A stretch of 64,000 nucleotides of DNA from Rothia sp. (in: high G+C Gram-positive bacteria) (lineage in GTDB: Bacteria > Actinomycetota > Actinomycetes > Actinomycetales > Micrococcaceae), in NCBI RefSeq assembly GCF_030540545.1, contig NZ_JAUNVZ010000003.1, positions 186,001-250,000 of the forward strand, written 5' to 3'. The notes beneath the pieces were generated by a model. The model searched no databases. It was not told the origin of the DNA and saw only the letters and a list, made by a program, of their open reading frames with translations. Numbering within the stretch: the stretch's first letter is position 1; every line of letters starts with the position of its first letter. Both the position numbers and the translations under genes were made by a program. Below, piece by piece: positions 45,487 to 54,347 of the stretch.

Positions 45487-47880
45487 ATGCCCCAGACCTT
45501 TACGGCAGCCCGCGCACCCCGCAAGCACACCGCCGCCCAGCGCACCCTCGTGCTGCTTGCCTCTGCCCTCATGCTGATCCTCACCGCCTGCGGCACCACC
45601 AAAATGGGCACCTCCATAAAAATCACCAGTCCCGGCTCCGGCAGCCGAACCATGACCATTACCTTCACCAAGGTCACCAGCTCCGACGCGCTTCATGGCG
45701 GAGTCGAGGCAGCAGAAAACTCGGTTAAAAACCATCTGCCCGAAGAGCTCAGCTATAACGGGCTGACCCGCGACGGCGAGAACGCCCAGCTGAGCTTTAC
45801 CCTGGACTTCGCATCCCCGCAGGATTACCGGCAGAAGATCGCGTCCCTGCTCAGCGCCTCCGGTTCGAATATCACCCCCGATATTAAACTCACCGCCACC
45901 CGAGACACCCTGGTGCCCGGTATCCAATTTGAAGAGAATTTCACTTCCAAAGACCTCATGGGATGGCTACCTAAGGGACTGGTGGAGGATAAAGTGGTGT
46001 CATCCTCCAATGCTTCTAAGGTGCTGGGGAATGTGGGCGCAACTAGCGTGACCTACAATGGCGCCGAGGTGAAAAATTCCTCCTCGGATAAGGTCAAAGT
46101 CTCCGAGGTCAAGGACTACGGATTCCACTATGTTTTGATTCGCACCGCGATCAATAATGACGGCACCTACACCACCTCGGTGATGCTGCGCTCCCGCGAA
46201 CCTATGAAGACCGAGCAGCGCACCGCCGTCGATACCTATCTCAACCAGCACGTACCTACCGGGGCTGAGGTACGCCGCGGTGCCGAAGCCTCCGCCTTTG
46301 CCGAGATTACTAAGCTCTCTTCCCGCAGCGATAGCAGCGAGGAAGAAAATATGGGTCGCACTATTAGCTTTATGTCCCGCAGTATGGATGAGCTCAATGA
46401 GGATTTAGGTGCGATTTTTGGCCGCTCCTTGAATCTGCAACGCACCACCAGCGCCCAGGTAACTGAGGACGGTGTGCAGCTGGCTGAAGAATTCACCGGA
46501 CGTATGGACTGCTCCCTGCTGTGCTCCCCGCAGGGTCAGGGCGGTTACCTACAGCTGCGCGACGCCCAGGCAGCCCCCAATACTTTCTATAGCGGCACCA
46601 AAGATAATGTCAGCAATGCCTCCAGCCGTATTAGCCGCGATCTGAAGCTGCGCTATGAGCATTCCCTGATCGCCCAGAGCACCGCGGTGGATGTGACCGT
46701 GGGGCTGAATAATAGTGTGCAGGCTCGCTTTGACTACGGTTTTGCCACCGCCGATATTGCTACCGCCTCGGATCAACTAGCGGCGTTTTTGAGGGCGCCG
46801 GATCAGAATAATTCCACCCTGAGCGTGCGCGAAGAAAACGGCACCACCATCTACTCGGTGACTATGAACGCCGCCAGCGTGACCGAATTTGAGCGTGCCC
46901 TGCAGGCCTATCTACCCGGCTCCCAATTTTCCATAGCAGACCGCGAGGGCTACCACCCCTTCGGCTCGACCTATAGTGTCTCTTCCCTTTTTGCCCTGGA
47001 GACTAAGGTGGGTCGTAACTATAACGGCTCCTTTGAGGCGCGCGTGAACCTGCCTGCGTTGAGCGCAATTCCCGCACAGCAGAGCGTGAAGGACGGCACC
47101 GAGATTAGCGCCGGGGATAACTCCGTGCGTATTTACCGCACTCAGGGGCTGGCTCAGGCTCAGCAGATTAACCTGCAGGCGCGCGGTATGAACCTGCTGA
47201 GCGTGATTATTGATGCGGCCCTTGTGCTGGCTCTGATCGCCGCCGTGTGGGTTTTGATCGCTCGCCGAGGTAAGCTGCAGCAGCGCCACCGCGCGATCCG
47301 TGCCCGCCGCGAAGCCTACCTTGCCGCTCATGCTCCCGTGCCCGGTGGCACACAGGATACGCATCGCGCTGCCGCTGAGAACCCTGAGCCTGCAACCGCG
47401 GTGCTTGCCGCAGGTTCCCTTGGTGCCCTGTACGGCGCCAATACCGCTCTGGCGCGCGAGGTTATGGATTCCGCTCCCGGCTCTTCAGAACAGAGCCTGG
47501 ATGCAACCCGCGTGCTGCCCGACGTGCCTGCACCTTCTGCCCGGGGTGAGTCGGCTGCGGTGACCGAGGCGCTGGATGCAACCCGCGTGCTGCCCGAAAG
47601 TCTGGAGATGCCCCTGCCCGCTTCGGCTGAGAGCAGCGTGCAGAATACTCAGCCCCAAGATACCCAGGATACCCAGGAGCTGGGGGAGAGCGAGGAAACC
47701 ATTGCCTTTACGACCCGGGTGCTGCCTCAGATTCCTGAGCCGATGCGCCCCGCCCAGCCTGAGGATGCTACGAGTGGAAAGCAGAGCGAAGAGCAGCACG
47801 AAGAATCGGCTGAAGAAGAGTCCGAGGAGAGCACTAGTGAGGTAGAGCAGGCAGAATCTCACGCAGAAAACGACGCATAG
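45487..47880 (+). CDS. LppM-like membrane-anchored lipoprotein (paralogue B)
   Basis: A 797-residue paralogue of the product at 42354. It has a lipobox ILTAC near residue 35 and an extracellular beta-rich part. Parallel segments include GLTRDGENAQLSFTLDFASP against GITRDGDKARATFKLSFDSP, and FTSKDLMGWLPKGLV against FATKDLLGWIPESLV. A transmembrane helix follows near residues 575-597 (VIIDAALVLALIAAVWVLI). The cytosolic tail (about 600-797) differs from paralogue A: it has three spaced copies of ATRVLP/TTRVLP and a very acidic Glu-rich end. The TRVLP threonines resemble sites modified by actinobacterial Ser/Thr kinases. The start has AAAGGAAAA ahead. The gene ends only 9 nt from the convergent M23-like gene with no hairpin between. 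Confidence 0.82.
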   Translation: MPQTFTAARAPRKHTAAQRTLVLLASALMLILTACGTTKMGTSIKITSPGSGSRTMTITFTKVTSSDALHGGVEAAENSVKNHLPEELSYNGLTRDGENAQLSFTLDFASPQDYRQKIASLLSASGSNITPDIKLTATRDTLVPGIQFEENFTSKDLMGWLPKGLVEDKVVSSSNASKVLGNVGATSVTYNGAEVKNSSSDKVKVSEVKDYGFHYVLIRTAINNDGTYTTSVMLRSREPMKTEQRTAVDTYLNQHVPTGAEVRRGAEASAFAEITKLSSRSDSSEEENMGRTISFMSRSMDELNEDLGAIFGRSLNLQRTTSAQVTEDGVQLAEEFTGRMDCSLLCSPQGQGGYLQLRDAQAAPNTFYSGTKDNVSNASSRISRDLKLRYEHSLIAQSTAVDVTVGLNNSVQARFDYGFATADIATASDQLAAFLRAPDQNNSTLSVREENGTTIYSVTMNAASVTEFERALQAYLPGSQFSIADREGYHPFGSTYSVSSLFALETKVGRNYNGSFEARVNLPALSAIPAQQSVKDGTEISAGDNSVRIYRTQGLAQAQQINLQARGMNLLSVIIDAALVLALIAAVWVLIARRGKLQQRHRAIRARREAYLAAHAPVPGGTQDTHRAAAENPEPATAVLAAGSLGALYGANTALAREVMDSAPGSSEQSLDATRVLPDVPAPSARGESAAVTEALDATRVLPESLEMPLPASAESSVQNTQPQDTQDTQELGESEETIAFTTRVLPQIPEPMRPAQPEDATSGKQSEEQHEESAEEESEESTSEVEQAESHAENDA

Positions 47881-47889
47881 GATACTCCT

Positions 47890-48504
47890 CTAGGCAGCAA
47901 AATCACTGCCCGTAGGGTAAAGCCGCGAGGGTTCAATAGCGCGCGGTACGTTCAGCAAAGTCAGCGGGTCAATATACTCGCTGGCTTTTGCTGTATCCGT
48001 ATCCGTTCCTTCTGGAATAATGCGCACGCCCCAGTGCAGGCAGGGGATAGAGCCGCACGGGCGAATCGAGCTATCCAGGGCGGCGATGCGCTCGCCCGCC
48101 TGCACCTCGCTACCCGTTGCCAGGGCATCGGCAACCGGTTCAAAGGAACTCTTGGAGCCGTCCTCGTGCTCAATGACAATGACCCGGCGATTGACCACGT
48201 ACCCGCTAAAACTAATGCGCCCGGCAGCCGGTGCGTATACGGGTGTGTCAAAAGCGGGCATGCGCAGTTTGACCCCTCGGTGCCCGGCGGACCAGCGTTT
48301 TTCGGGTTTCTTAAAGGCGCGCACTACGCGAATATGATTCCTTCCGGTGGGGGAGAGGAAGACACCCCGCGCCGGGGTCGCCCTGTGGCTTAGAGCTAGT
48401 GAAGAAGCCTCAGTAGCAGAAGAGATGGGAAGTGCACCCGGCGAAAGCCCCAGAGGAAAAGCTACCACCGGGACGAAGAGAATACGTAGCAGAGCAGCAA
48501 TCAT
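47890..48504 (-). CDS. M23 family peptidase-like protein, metal site degenerate
   Basis: A 204-residue secreted protein with a signal peptide (1 to about 27) and a LytM/M23 fold: GHRGVKLRMP, VYAPAAGRISFSGYVVNRRVIVIEH, and CLHWGVRI near the end. This subtype, common upstream of rpsB in Micrococcales, usually reads HRGVDLA; here the Asp of the HxxxD zinc site is Lys. The HxH motif reads C-L-H, as in its relatives. Zinc binding and endopeptidase activity are therefore doubtful, and it may bind peptidoglycan or regulate amidases instead. The ATG at 48504 has a perfect AAAGGAGG, so the longer frame to 48675 is rejected. Confidence 0.86.
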   Translation of the reverse strand: MIAALLRILFVPVVAFPLGLSPGALPISSATEASSLALSHRATPARGVFLSPTGRNHIRVVRAFKKPEKRWSAGHRGVKLRMPAFDTPVYAPAAGRISFSGYVVNRRVIVIEHEDGSKSSFEPVADALATGSEVQAGERIAALDSSIRPCGSIPCLHWGVRIIPEGTDTDTAKASEYIDPLTLLNVPRAIEPSRLYPTGSDFAA

Positions 48505-48581
48505 AATGCCTCCTTTGCAATTCACAGAAGAATCAAGCAGATAGGCATATCTGAGCATTAAAAGTGGCACCTTGAGTGCCA

Positions 48582-48632
48582 GGCTGTGGATAAACGCGGC
48601 GAAAACTATCAAAACGGAAATTATCCACAGCC
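48582..48632. promoter_or_regulatory. Inverted pair of DnaA-box-like sites
   Basis: GGCTGTGGATAA (48582-48593) and TTATCCACAGCC (48621-48632) form a perfect 12-bp inverted repeat, 27 bp apart. Each contains the consensus DnaA box TTATCCACA. It lies upstream of the M23-like gene. It could bind DnaA, or simply form a hairpin. Confidence 0.55.
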
Positions 48633-49154
48633 TCAGCCGGCTGTAGATATCTTTCATACCATAATCCGGGGTCATGAACCTGAGCCGGTGCCCAGATTGT
48701 GCGCTTATATGACGTGCAGATGATCTGGCATCTTCTCTCTTCCCGCTCGCCTAAACACAGTGAAAAGATACACGTAGAAGCATCGCCCAGGGTGCACTTA
48801 ATGACATCCATGTAATTTTTCACCCCTTAACCCGGGATGAGCGCAGATTAAATGCGCTTAATGGGGTACACTTGTGTATTGCAGTGTGCATACCTGTGCC
48901 CACTGACGACGCGTATTGTGCGGCTTTCACGCTCAACGCCCGGTTTTAGCTGCCGGTCGTGTGGAAACCTATAGCACCTATGGTCCGCGACTCTTTCCAG
49001 ACGCGGGAGGCGCCGAACAACCCAAGCCTACTGGGCTTCGTTGAGCGCAATACCAGGGGAGCATCCGCTCCGAAATCAACCATTAAACTACTATGCGCGC
49101 GTTCGTACTAGCCCGATATGGGAGGTCGGCGCGGCACCATTAGAAGGAGACGAC
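48633..49154 (+). promoter_or_regulatory. Long upstream region and leader of rpsB
   Basis: No gene is seen in this region. TACACT at 48867-48872 is a likely -10 for rpsB, which would give a leader of about 280 nt. Just before it lies GCGCA-N7-TGCGC (48841-48857). A hairpin with arms AAGCC/GGCTT inside CAAC/GTTG lies near 49017-49042. Long leaders before rpsB are often sites of ribosomal-protein feedback; that is inference here. Confidence 0.5.
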
Positions 49155-49946
49155 ATGCCCGTCGTAACTATGCGTGAGATGCTGGATTCCGGCGTTCACT
49201 TCGGTCACCAGACCCGCCGTTGGAACCCCAAGATGAAGCGTTTCATCCTCACCGAGCGCAACGGTATTTACATCATCGACCTGCAGCAGTCCCTGGCCTT
49301 CATTGACAAGGCTTACGAAGCTGTTAAGTCCACCGTTGCACACGGCGGCAACATCCTGTTCGTGGGTACCAAGAAGCAGGCTCAGGAAGTTATCGCTGAG
49401 CAGGCAACCCGCGTTGGTATGCCCTACGTGAACCACCGCTGGCTCGGTGGTATGCTGACCAACTTCAGCACCATTTCCAAGAGCATCGCTCGCATGAAGG
49501 AACTCGAGCAGATTGACTTCGACGATGTTGCAGGTTCTCGCTACACCAAGAAGGAACTGCTGCTCATGCGTCGCGAGTTCGAGAAGCTCGAGAAGACCCT
49601 GGGCGGTATCCGCAACCTGACCAAGACCCCCTCCCTGCTGTGGGTTGTTGACACCAAGAAGGAACACCTGGCTGTTAACGAAGCACAGAAGCTGGGCATC
49701 CCCGTGGTTGCAATTCTGGACACCAACTGCGATCCGGACGAAGTTGCATTCCCCATCCCGGGCAACGACGATGCAATCCGCTCCGTGAACCTGCTGACCC
49801 GCGTGGTTGCAGACGCAGTGGCAGCTGGCCTGATCGAGCGTAACGCCAAGAAGTCCGGCAAGGCTGAGGCAGAAGAGCCCATGGCTGCTTGGGAGCGCGA
49901 GCTGCTGGAGCAGCACGAGGCTGCTCAGGCTGCAGAAGCTAAGTAA
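49155..49946 (+). CDS. rpsB: 30S ribosomal protein S2
   Basis: S2 of the small ribosomal subunit, 263 residues. The family start [31 protein letters not shown] and [34 protein letters not shown] are clear. The C-terminus is a charged extension ([26 protein letters not shown]). The start is fixed by GAAGGAGA ahead of ATG 49155; the open frame upstream to 49041 lies in the leader. tsf follows after 143 bp with a hairpin between. Confidence 0.98.
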   Translation: MPVVTMREMLDSGVHFGHQTRRWNPKMKRFILTERNGIYIIDLQQSLAFIDKAYEAVKSTVAHGGNILFVGTKKQAQEVIAEQATRVGMPYVNHRWLGGMLTNFSTISKSIARMKELEQIDFDDVAGSRYTKKELLLMRREFEKLEKTLGGIRNLTKTPSLLWVVDTKKEHLAVNEAQKLGIPVVAILDTNCDPDEVAFPIPGNDDAIRSVNLLTRVVADAVAAGLIERNAKKSGKAEAEEPMAAWERELLEQHEAAQAAEAK

Positions 49947-49982
49947 GCTTTAACGTTTAGCCGTTTCTAACGGATAAACAGT

Positions 49983-50019
49983 GGAGGGCGCCCACCCGGT
50001 AAAGGGTGCGGTGCCCTCC
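49983..50019 (+). terminator. Hairpin between rpsB and tsf
   Basis: GGAGGGC (49983-49989) pairs with GCCCTCC (50013-50019), with CACCC/GGGTG nested inside. It has no U run, so it may be a partial terminator setting the rpsB to tsf ratio. Confidence 0.6.
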
Positions 50020-50089
50020 GCCCCTATATTTTCAGAGAATTCCCTTATCTTCCGGGGATTCTAGGACACAATATCGAGGAGTTCACATA

Positions 50090-50920
50090 ATGGCGAACTA
50101 CACCGCAGCAGACATCAAGGCACTGCGCGAGAAGACCGGCGCAGGTATGCTCGACGTCAAGAAGGCTCTGGACGAGGCTAACGGCGACCAGCAGAAGGCT
50201 ATGGAGATCATCCGCGTTAAGGGCCTGAAGGGCGTTACCAAGCGTGAGGGTCGTGCAACCGCTGAGGGTCTGATCGCAGCTCGCGTACACGAGGGCGTTG
50301 GCTACATGGTTGAGGTTAACTCCGAGACCGACTTCGTGGCTAAGTCTGACCCCTTCATCGCTTTCGGCGAGAACGTACTCGAGGCAGCTATTGCTGCAGG
50401 CGCTTCCACCATTGAAGAGCTGCAGGCTGCTTCCGTTGACGGCAAGACCGTTGAGGAACTGACCACCGAGGCCGGCGCACTGCTGGGCGAGAAGATCGTT
50501 GTCCGCCGTGTTGCACGCCTGGAGGGCGAGAACGTTGCAGTGTACCTGCACAAGACCTCCAAGGACCTGCCCGCTCAGGTTGGCGTTCTGCTGGCTGTTG
50601 AGGGCAAGGACACCGACAATGTGGCACACGACGTTGCAGTTCACATTGCAGCAATGAGCCCCAAGTACCTGGATGCTTCCTCCATCCCCGCTGAGCAGGT
50701 TGAGACCGAGAAGCGCGTGGCTCGCGAGACCGCAATTGCTGAGGGCAAGCCCGAGCAGATCCTGGACAAGATTGTTGAAGGCCGTCTGAAGGGCTTCTAC
50801 AAGGAGAACACCCTGCTGGATCAGGACTTCGCAAAGGACACCAAGAAGTCCGTTGCTCAGATCCTGGACGAGGCAGGCGCAAAGGCTACCGGTTTCGCAC
50901 GTTTCCGCGTGGGTGCCTAA
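50090..50920 (+). CDS. tsf: Elongation factor Ts
   Basis: EF-Ts exchanges GDP for GTP on EF-Tu. The 276-residue protein has the N-terminal module and the first signature LREKTGAGMLDVKKAL. The second signature EVNSETDFVAKSD and the core repeats follow (VAVHIAAMSPKYLD ... LLDQDFAKD). CGAGGAG precedes ATG 50090; the frame further upstream is not used. CACAAT about 20 nt before the start could give tsf its own promoter. A terminator follows. Confidence 0.98.
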   Translation: MANYTAADIKALREKTGAGMLDVKKALDEANGDQQKAMEIIRVKGLKGVTKREGRATAEGLIAARVHEGVGYMVEVNSETDFVAKSDPFIAFGENVLEAAIAAGASTIEELQAASVDGKTVEELTTEAGALLGEKIVVRRVARLEGENVAVYLHKTSKDLPAQVGVLLAVEGKDTDNVAHDVAVHIAAMSPKYLDASSIPAEQVETEKRVARETAIAEGKPEQILDKIVEGRLKGFYKENTLLDQDFAKDTKKSVAQILDEAGAKATGFARFRVGA

Positions 50921-50971
50921 GCTTAACGGCTGTTCTAACACCTATCAAATCTAGGTTTTAGCGCACATCTG

Positions 50972-51001
50972 AAGGGAGGTCGTCACATGACGGCCTCCCT
51001 T
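50972..51001 (+). terminator. Terminator after tsf
   Basis: AAGGGAGG (50972-50979) pairs with CCTCCCTT (50994-51001), with CGTC/GACG inside. Confidence 0.85.
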
Positions 51002-51085
51002 TAGCGTATCCTTATAGAGAGAAAAATTTTTGCCCGAGCGCCCCGTGCGGCTCTCGGGACAAGAGAACAACCACTGGAGGTAACC

Positions 51086-51826
51086 ATGCCCGAAACTGCA
51101 CATTCGATTCACCGCGATGAAACCGGTCGCCGCCGCGTATTGCTCAAGCTCTCCGGCGAGGTTTTCGGCGGTGGCGAAGTGGGTATTGACCCCTCGGTGG
51201 TGCGCGGCATTGCCAAGCAGATCGCCGCAACCGTTGGTGAGGTTGAAACCGCTATTGTGATCGGTGGCGGTAACTTCTTCCGCGGCGCTGAACTCTCCCA
51301 GGAGGGTATGGATCGTTCCCGCGCAGACTACATGGGTATGCTCGGTACCGTGATGAACTCCCTGGCTCTGCAGGATTTCCTGGAGCAGGAGGGCGTAGAT
51401 ACTCGCGTGCAGTCCGCTATCACCATGCCTCAGGTAGCTGAAACCTACATTCCCCGCCGCGCTATTCGCCATATGCAGAAGGACCGTGTGGTGATTTTCG
51501 GTGCCGGTGCGGGTCTGCCCTACTTCTCCACCGATACCGTGGCGGCTCAGCGCGCCCTGGAAATCCACGCCGATGAGGTGCTGGTGGCAAAGAACGGTGT
51601 CGACGGCATTTACACCGCCGACCCCAATAAGGACCCGAACGCTGAGCGTCTGTACAACCTGACCTATGATGAGGCGATGGCGCGCAATATCCGCGTGCTG
51701 GATCAGACCGCGTTCTCCCTGTGCCGCGATAATAACGTAACCATGCGTGTATTCGGCATGCAGGGCGAGGGCAATGTTTCCCGCGCTATTCTGGGCGAGA
51801 AGATGGGTACCCTGGTCACCCGCTAA
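51086..51826 (+). CDS. pyrH: UMP kinase
   Basis: PyrH phosphorylates UMP to UDP in pyrimidine synthesis. The 246-residue amino-acid-kinase-fold protein has [64 protein letters not shown] and [21 protein letters not shown] precedes the ATG. It sits in the usual tsf-pyrH-frr order, with frr starting 75 nt downstream. Confidence 0.98.
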   Translation: MPETAHSIHRDETGRRRVLLKLSGEVFGGGEVGIDPSVVRGIAKQIAATVGEVETAIVIGGGNFFRGAELSQEGMDRSRADYMGMLGTVMNSLALQDFLEQEGVDTRVQSAITMPQVAETYIPRRAIRHMQKDRVVIFGAGAGLPYFSTDTVAAQRALEIHADEVLVAKNGVDGIYTADPNKDPNAERLYNLTYDEAMARNIRVLDQTAFSLCRDNNVTMRVFGMQGEGNVSRAILGEKMGTLVTR

Positions 51827-51901
51827 GCTTAGCGCTTTACAGACTGTATATTAGTGCGCTCGTATTTATAGGGCGCAACCCCCTAGATAAAGGACACATA
51901 A

Positions 51902-52459
51902 ATGATTGATGAGATTCTTGCTGAAGCCGGCGAGAAGATGGACAAGACCATTGAGGCTACCAAGGGCGAATTCGCGAAGGTTCGTACCGGTCGCGTGAAC
52001 CCCGCTATTTTCAGCGGCCTGACCGCAGAGTACTACGGTGCACCCACCCCGCTGCAGCAGCTGGTTTCTTTCAATGTTGAGGATGCACGCACCGTCAAGA
52101 TCGTCCCCTTCGATGTGAGCGCGCTGGCAGCCATTGAGAAGGCTCTGCGTGACTCGGATCTGGGCGTGAACCCCAGCAATGACGGCGCGGCTATTCGCGT
52201 GGTGATGCCCGAAATGACCGCTGAGCGTCGTAAGGAATACACCAAGCTGGTTAACTCCAAGGCTGAAGAGGCTCGCGTATCCGTACGTAATGTTCGCCGT
52301 AGCGCAAAGACCTCCATTGACAAGCTGGTCAAGGACGGCGAAATCGGCGAGGACGAGGGCGCACGCGCTGAAAAGGACCTGGACGCGCTGACCAAGAAGC
52401 ACGTTGAGGCAATCGACGAGCTGTACAAGCATAAGGAAGCTGAGCTGCTGGCTGTCTAA
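51902..52459 (+). CDS. frr: Ribosome recycling factor
   Basis: RRF splits post-termination ribosomes together with EF-G. The 185-residue protein has FAKVRTGRVNPAIFSGLTAEYYGAPTPL, NPSNDGAAIRVVMPEMTAERR, and RKEYTKLVNSKAEEARVSVRNVRR, all typical. AAAGGA precedes the ATG. It follows pyrH and precedes cdsA after a 212-bp gap that holds a hairpin. Confidence 0.98.
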   Translation: MIDEILAEAGEKMDKTIEATKGEFAKVRTGRVNPAIFSGLTAEYYGAPTPLQQLVSFNVEDARTVKIVPFDVSALAAIEKALRDSDLGVNPSNDGAAIRVVMPEMTAERRKEYTKLVNSKAEEARVSVRNVRRSAKTSIDKLVKDGEIGEDEGARAEKDLDALTKKHVEAIDELYKHKEAELLAV

Positions 52460-52481
52460 GCCGCAGAAAGCTATATCAGGG

Positions 52482-52528
52482 TGCACGCTTGGCTTGGGTG
52501 AATCTCATAACACCCGGCCGGGCGTGCA
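52482..52528 (+). terminator. Hairpin between frr and cdsA
   Basis: TGCACGC (52482-52488) pairs with GCGTGCA (52522-52528); GGGTG and CACCC pair inside. It is probably a terminator of the pyrH-frr unit. Confidence 0.65.
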
Positions 52529-52671
52529 TTCTTCCCACGCGCTGAAAATAGCGCCTTGAGCGGCTCCGCTGTCACAGCAGCGGGGGAGAGCTCAGAACCT
52601 GAGAATTATTCACCGTAGAATCCACAGCACCCGTTCCGTTGAAATCCGGTCAGGAATAGGAAGGCAGAACT

Positions 52672-53547
52672 ATGAGCGAGCAGGCAGAAGCTTCTAAGGC
52701 TGATGCGAGCACCGCAGTCGACCAGGCTCCCAAAGCCCCCAAGGGCGGGCGTAACCTCCCCGCCGCTATTGGTGTGGGTGCGGCTCTGGGCGCCCTGCTG
52801 CTGCTGGGTCTGTGGCTACCTCCCGTACTGGCGCTGACCGCCGCCGCTGCCTCGGTGCTGGGCGTATGGGAAATTCTTACGGTGCTCAATGACCGTGCGG
52901 GCTACGGTACCCCGCGCTGGGTGGCAGCGCCCCTTGCCTTCGCTTTTATTCCTGCCTCCTACCACTTCGGTTTGAAGGGTACCGCGGCGGCTCTCGGCGT
53001 ATCCCTGGTGATTATTGCTATCGCTACGCTCTTTACCGGCTCCAAGCGTCAGGTCGGCTATTTCAAATCCCTGGGCGGCTCCATGATGGCAATGCTCTGG
53101 GTACCGACCCTGCTGGGTATTGGCCTGGCGTATTTTGCCACCGAGCGCGGCTGGGCGGGTATTCTGCTGGCACTGCTCATGGCAATTTGTAATGACACCT
53201 TTGGCTATATTGCGGGTGTGAACTTCGGTAAGCACCCCTTAGCCCCCGTGATTTCTCCCAAGAAGAGCTGGGAGGGCCTTGCCGGTTCCTTTATTGGTTC
53301 GGCGGCGGTAGCCTGCACCGTGATTGGTCTCTTTGGCCACCTCTTCTGGTGGGGTATGCCCTTTGCGGCTCTGATGGTCATTGTGGCAACCGCAGGCGAT
53401 CTGCTAGAGTCCATTTTCAAGCGCCGTATGGGCATTAAGGATATGTCGAATCTGATTCCCGGCCACGGCGGCATGATGGATCGTCTGGATTCCATTGTGT
53501 GGACTGTGGGCGTGGGCTGTCTGATTTTTAGTATCTGGCCTCTCTAA
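52672..53547 (+). CDS. cdsA: Phosphatidate cytidylyltransferase
   Basis: CdsA makes CDP-diacylglycerol from phosphatidate and CTP, the precursor of membrane phospholipids. The 291-residue integral membrane protein has a hydrophilic start (about 1-28) and about eight helices. The family signature lies in the second half: SPKKSWEGLAGSFIGS, GDLLESIFKRRMGIKD and the C-terminal IPGHGGMMDRLDSI. AGGAAGG precedes the ATG. The next gene starts 76 nt on, with TACACT (about 53553-53558) between as a likely separate promoter. Confidence 0.96.
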   Translation: MSEQAEASKADASTAVDQAPKAPKGGRNLPAAIGVGAALGALLLLGLWLPPVLALTAAAASVLGVWEILTVLNDRAGYGTPRWVAAPLAFAFIPASYHFGLKGTAAALGVSLVIIAIATLFTGSKRQVGYFKSLGGSMMAMLWVPTLLGIGLAYFATERGWAGILLALLMAICNDTFGYIAGVNFGKHPLAPVISPKKSWEGLAGSFIGSAAVACTVIGLFGHLFWWGMPFAALMVIVATAGDLLESIFKRRMGIKDMSNLIPGHGGMMDRLDSIVWTVGVGCLIFSIWPL

Positions 53548-53623
53548 ACTGGTCTACACTAAATAGGTCAGGATCCTTGAACAACGGTTAGTGCGGTGTA
53601 CCGCAGCAAACAAAGGAAGAACT

Positions 53624-54211
53624 ATGGCACAGCCTAAACGCAGCGGTGGTTTTGCTCGCGCGGGCGAGACGGAACTGGGATATAAGCGCAGCGAGGTGGA
53701 TCGCCTCTTTGAGCGCCTGGCTGATGACTATGAGCTGCTGAGCGATAATAGTCAGGCGGCTGATTCTCTCTACACGTCTCGCCGTATTCGCCAGGTGGTA
53801 TTCCGCCCCGAGCCCGGTGGTTACGCTGTGCACGAGGTGGATCGTGCCTTGGAGATGATTGAGGAGCGTTTCTCCCGCCTGGAGCGCAGCCGCTATATTG
53901 AGCAGGCTGGCATGGCGGCGTGGGAGGATATGCTGGTGGATACCGGCGAGTTGCTCATGGGTCGCCTGGAGCGCCCGGCTCGTCAGCGTTTCCGTCGCCC
54001 GGCTAAGCGCCTGACCGTAGGCTATTTTGTGGACGATGTGGATGCCCTATGCGATGCTATCCGCCGTCAGCTAGATGGCGAGGACGCCCTGGACCCTTCG
54101 GTTATTCGCACTGCTTCCTTCCGTTCGGCAACCAGCGATATGTGCTATGAAGAGACCCAAGTGGATGCCTTTTTGGATCGCTGCATTGAGCTGATTCAGG
54201 ACGTCATGTAA
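53624..54211 (+). CDS. DivIVA-like domain protein
   Basis: A 195-residue protein with two short DivIVA-type segments: FARAGETELGYKRSEVDRLFERLADDYELL near the start and LTVGYFVDDVDALCDAI with YEETQVDAFLDRCIELIQDVM later. These recall the small DivIVA N-terminal domain, which senses curved membrane, repeated within the chain. Relatives lie between cdsA and dxr in Micrococcales, but their function is not known to me. The start MAQPKRS at 53624 has AAAGGAAG ahead; the frame upstream to 53591 is rejected. Confidence 0.85.
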   Translation: MAQPKRSGGFARAGETELGYKRSEVDRLFERLADDYELLSDNSQAADSLYTSRRIRQVVFRPEPGGYAVHEVDRALEMIEERFSRLERSRYIEQAGMAAWEDMLVDTGELLMGRLERPARQRFRRPAKRLTVGYFVDDVDALCDAIRRQLDGEDALDPSVIRTASFRSATSDMCYEETQVDAFLDRCIELIQDVM

Positions 54212-54229
54212 CCCTCATACTTTGAGAAG

Positions 54230-54257
54230 AACACCGCGCAGAAACCGCGGTGTTTTT
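54230..54257 (+). terminator. Terminator after the DivIVA-like gene
   Basis: AACACCGCG (54230-54238) pairs perfectly with CGCGGTGTT (54246-54254), followed by TTT. Confidence 0.9.
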
Positions 54258-54335
54258 CTATGCCCTCTTGGCAGCTGGCAGATGGCATCTGGAGCCCCGA
54301 AGTTCTCAAGCCCAGGGCGGCGAGATGAGGCGGGG

Positions 54336-54341
54336 TACACT
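54336..54341 (+). promoter_or_regulatory. -10 box of a probable leaderless promoter (dxr)
   Basis: TACACT ends 6 nt before the ATG at 54348, with GGATAT between. Confidence 0.6.
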
Positions 54342-54347
54342 GGATAT

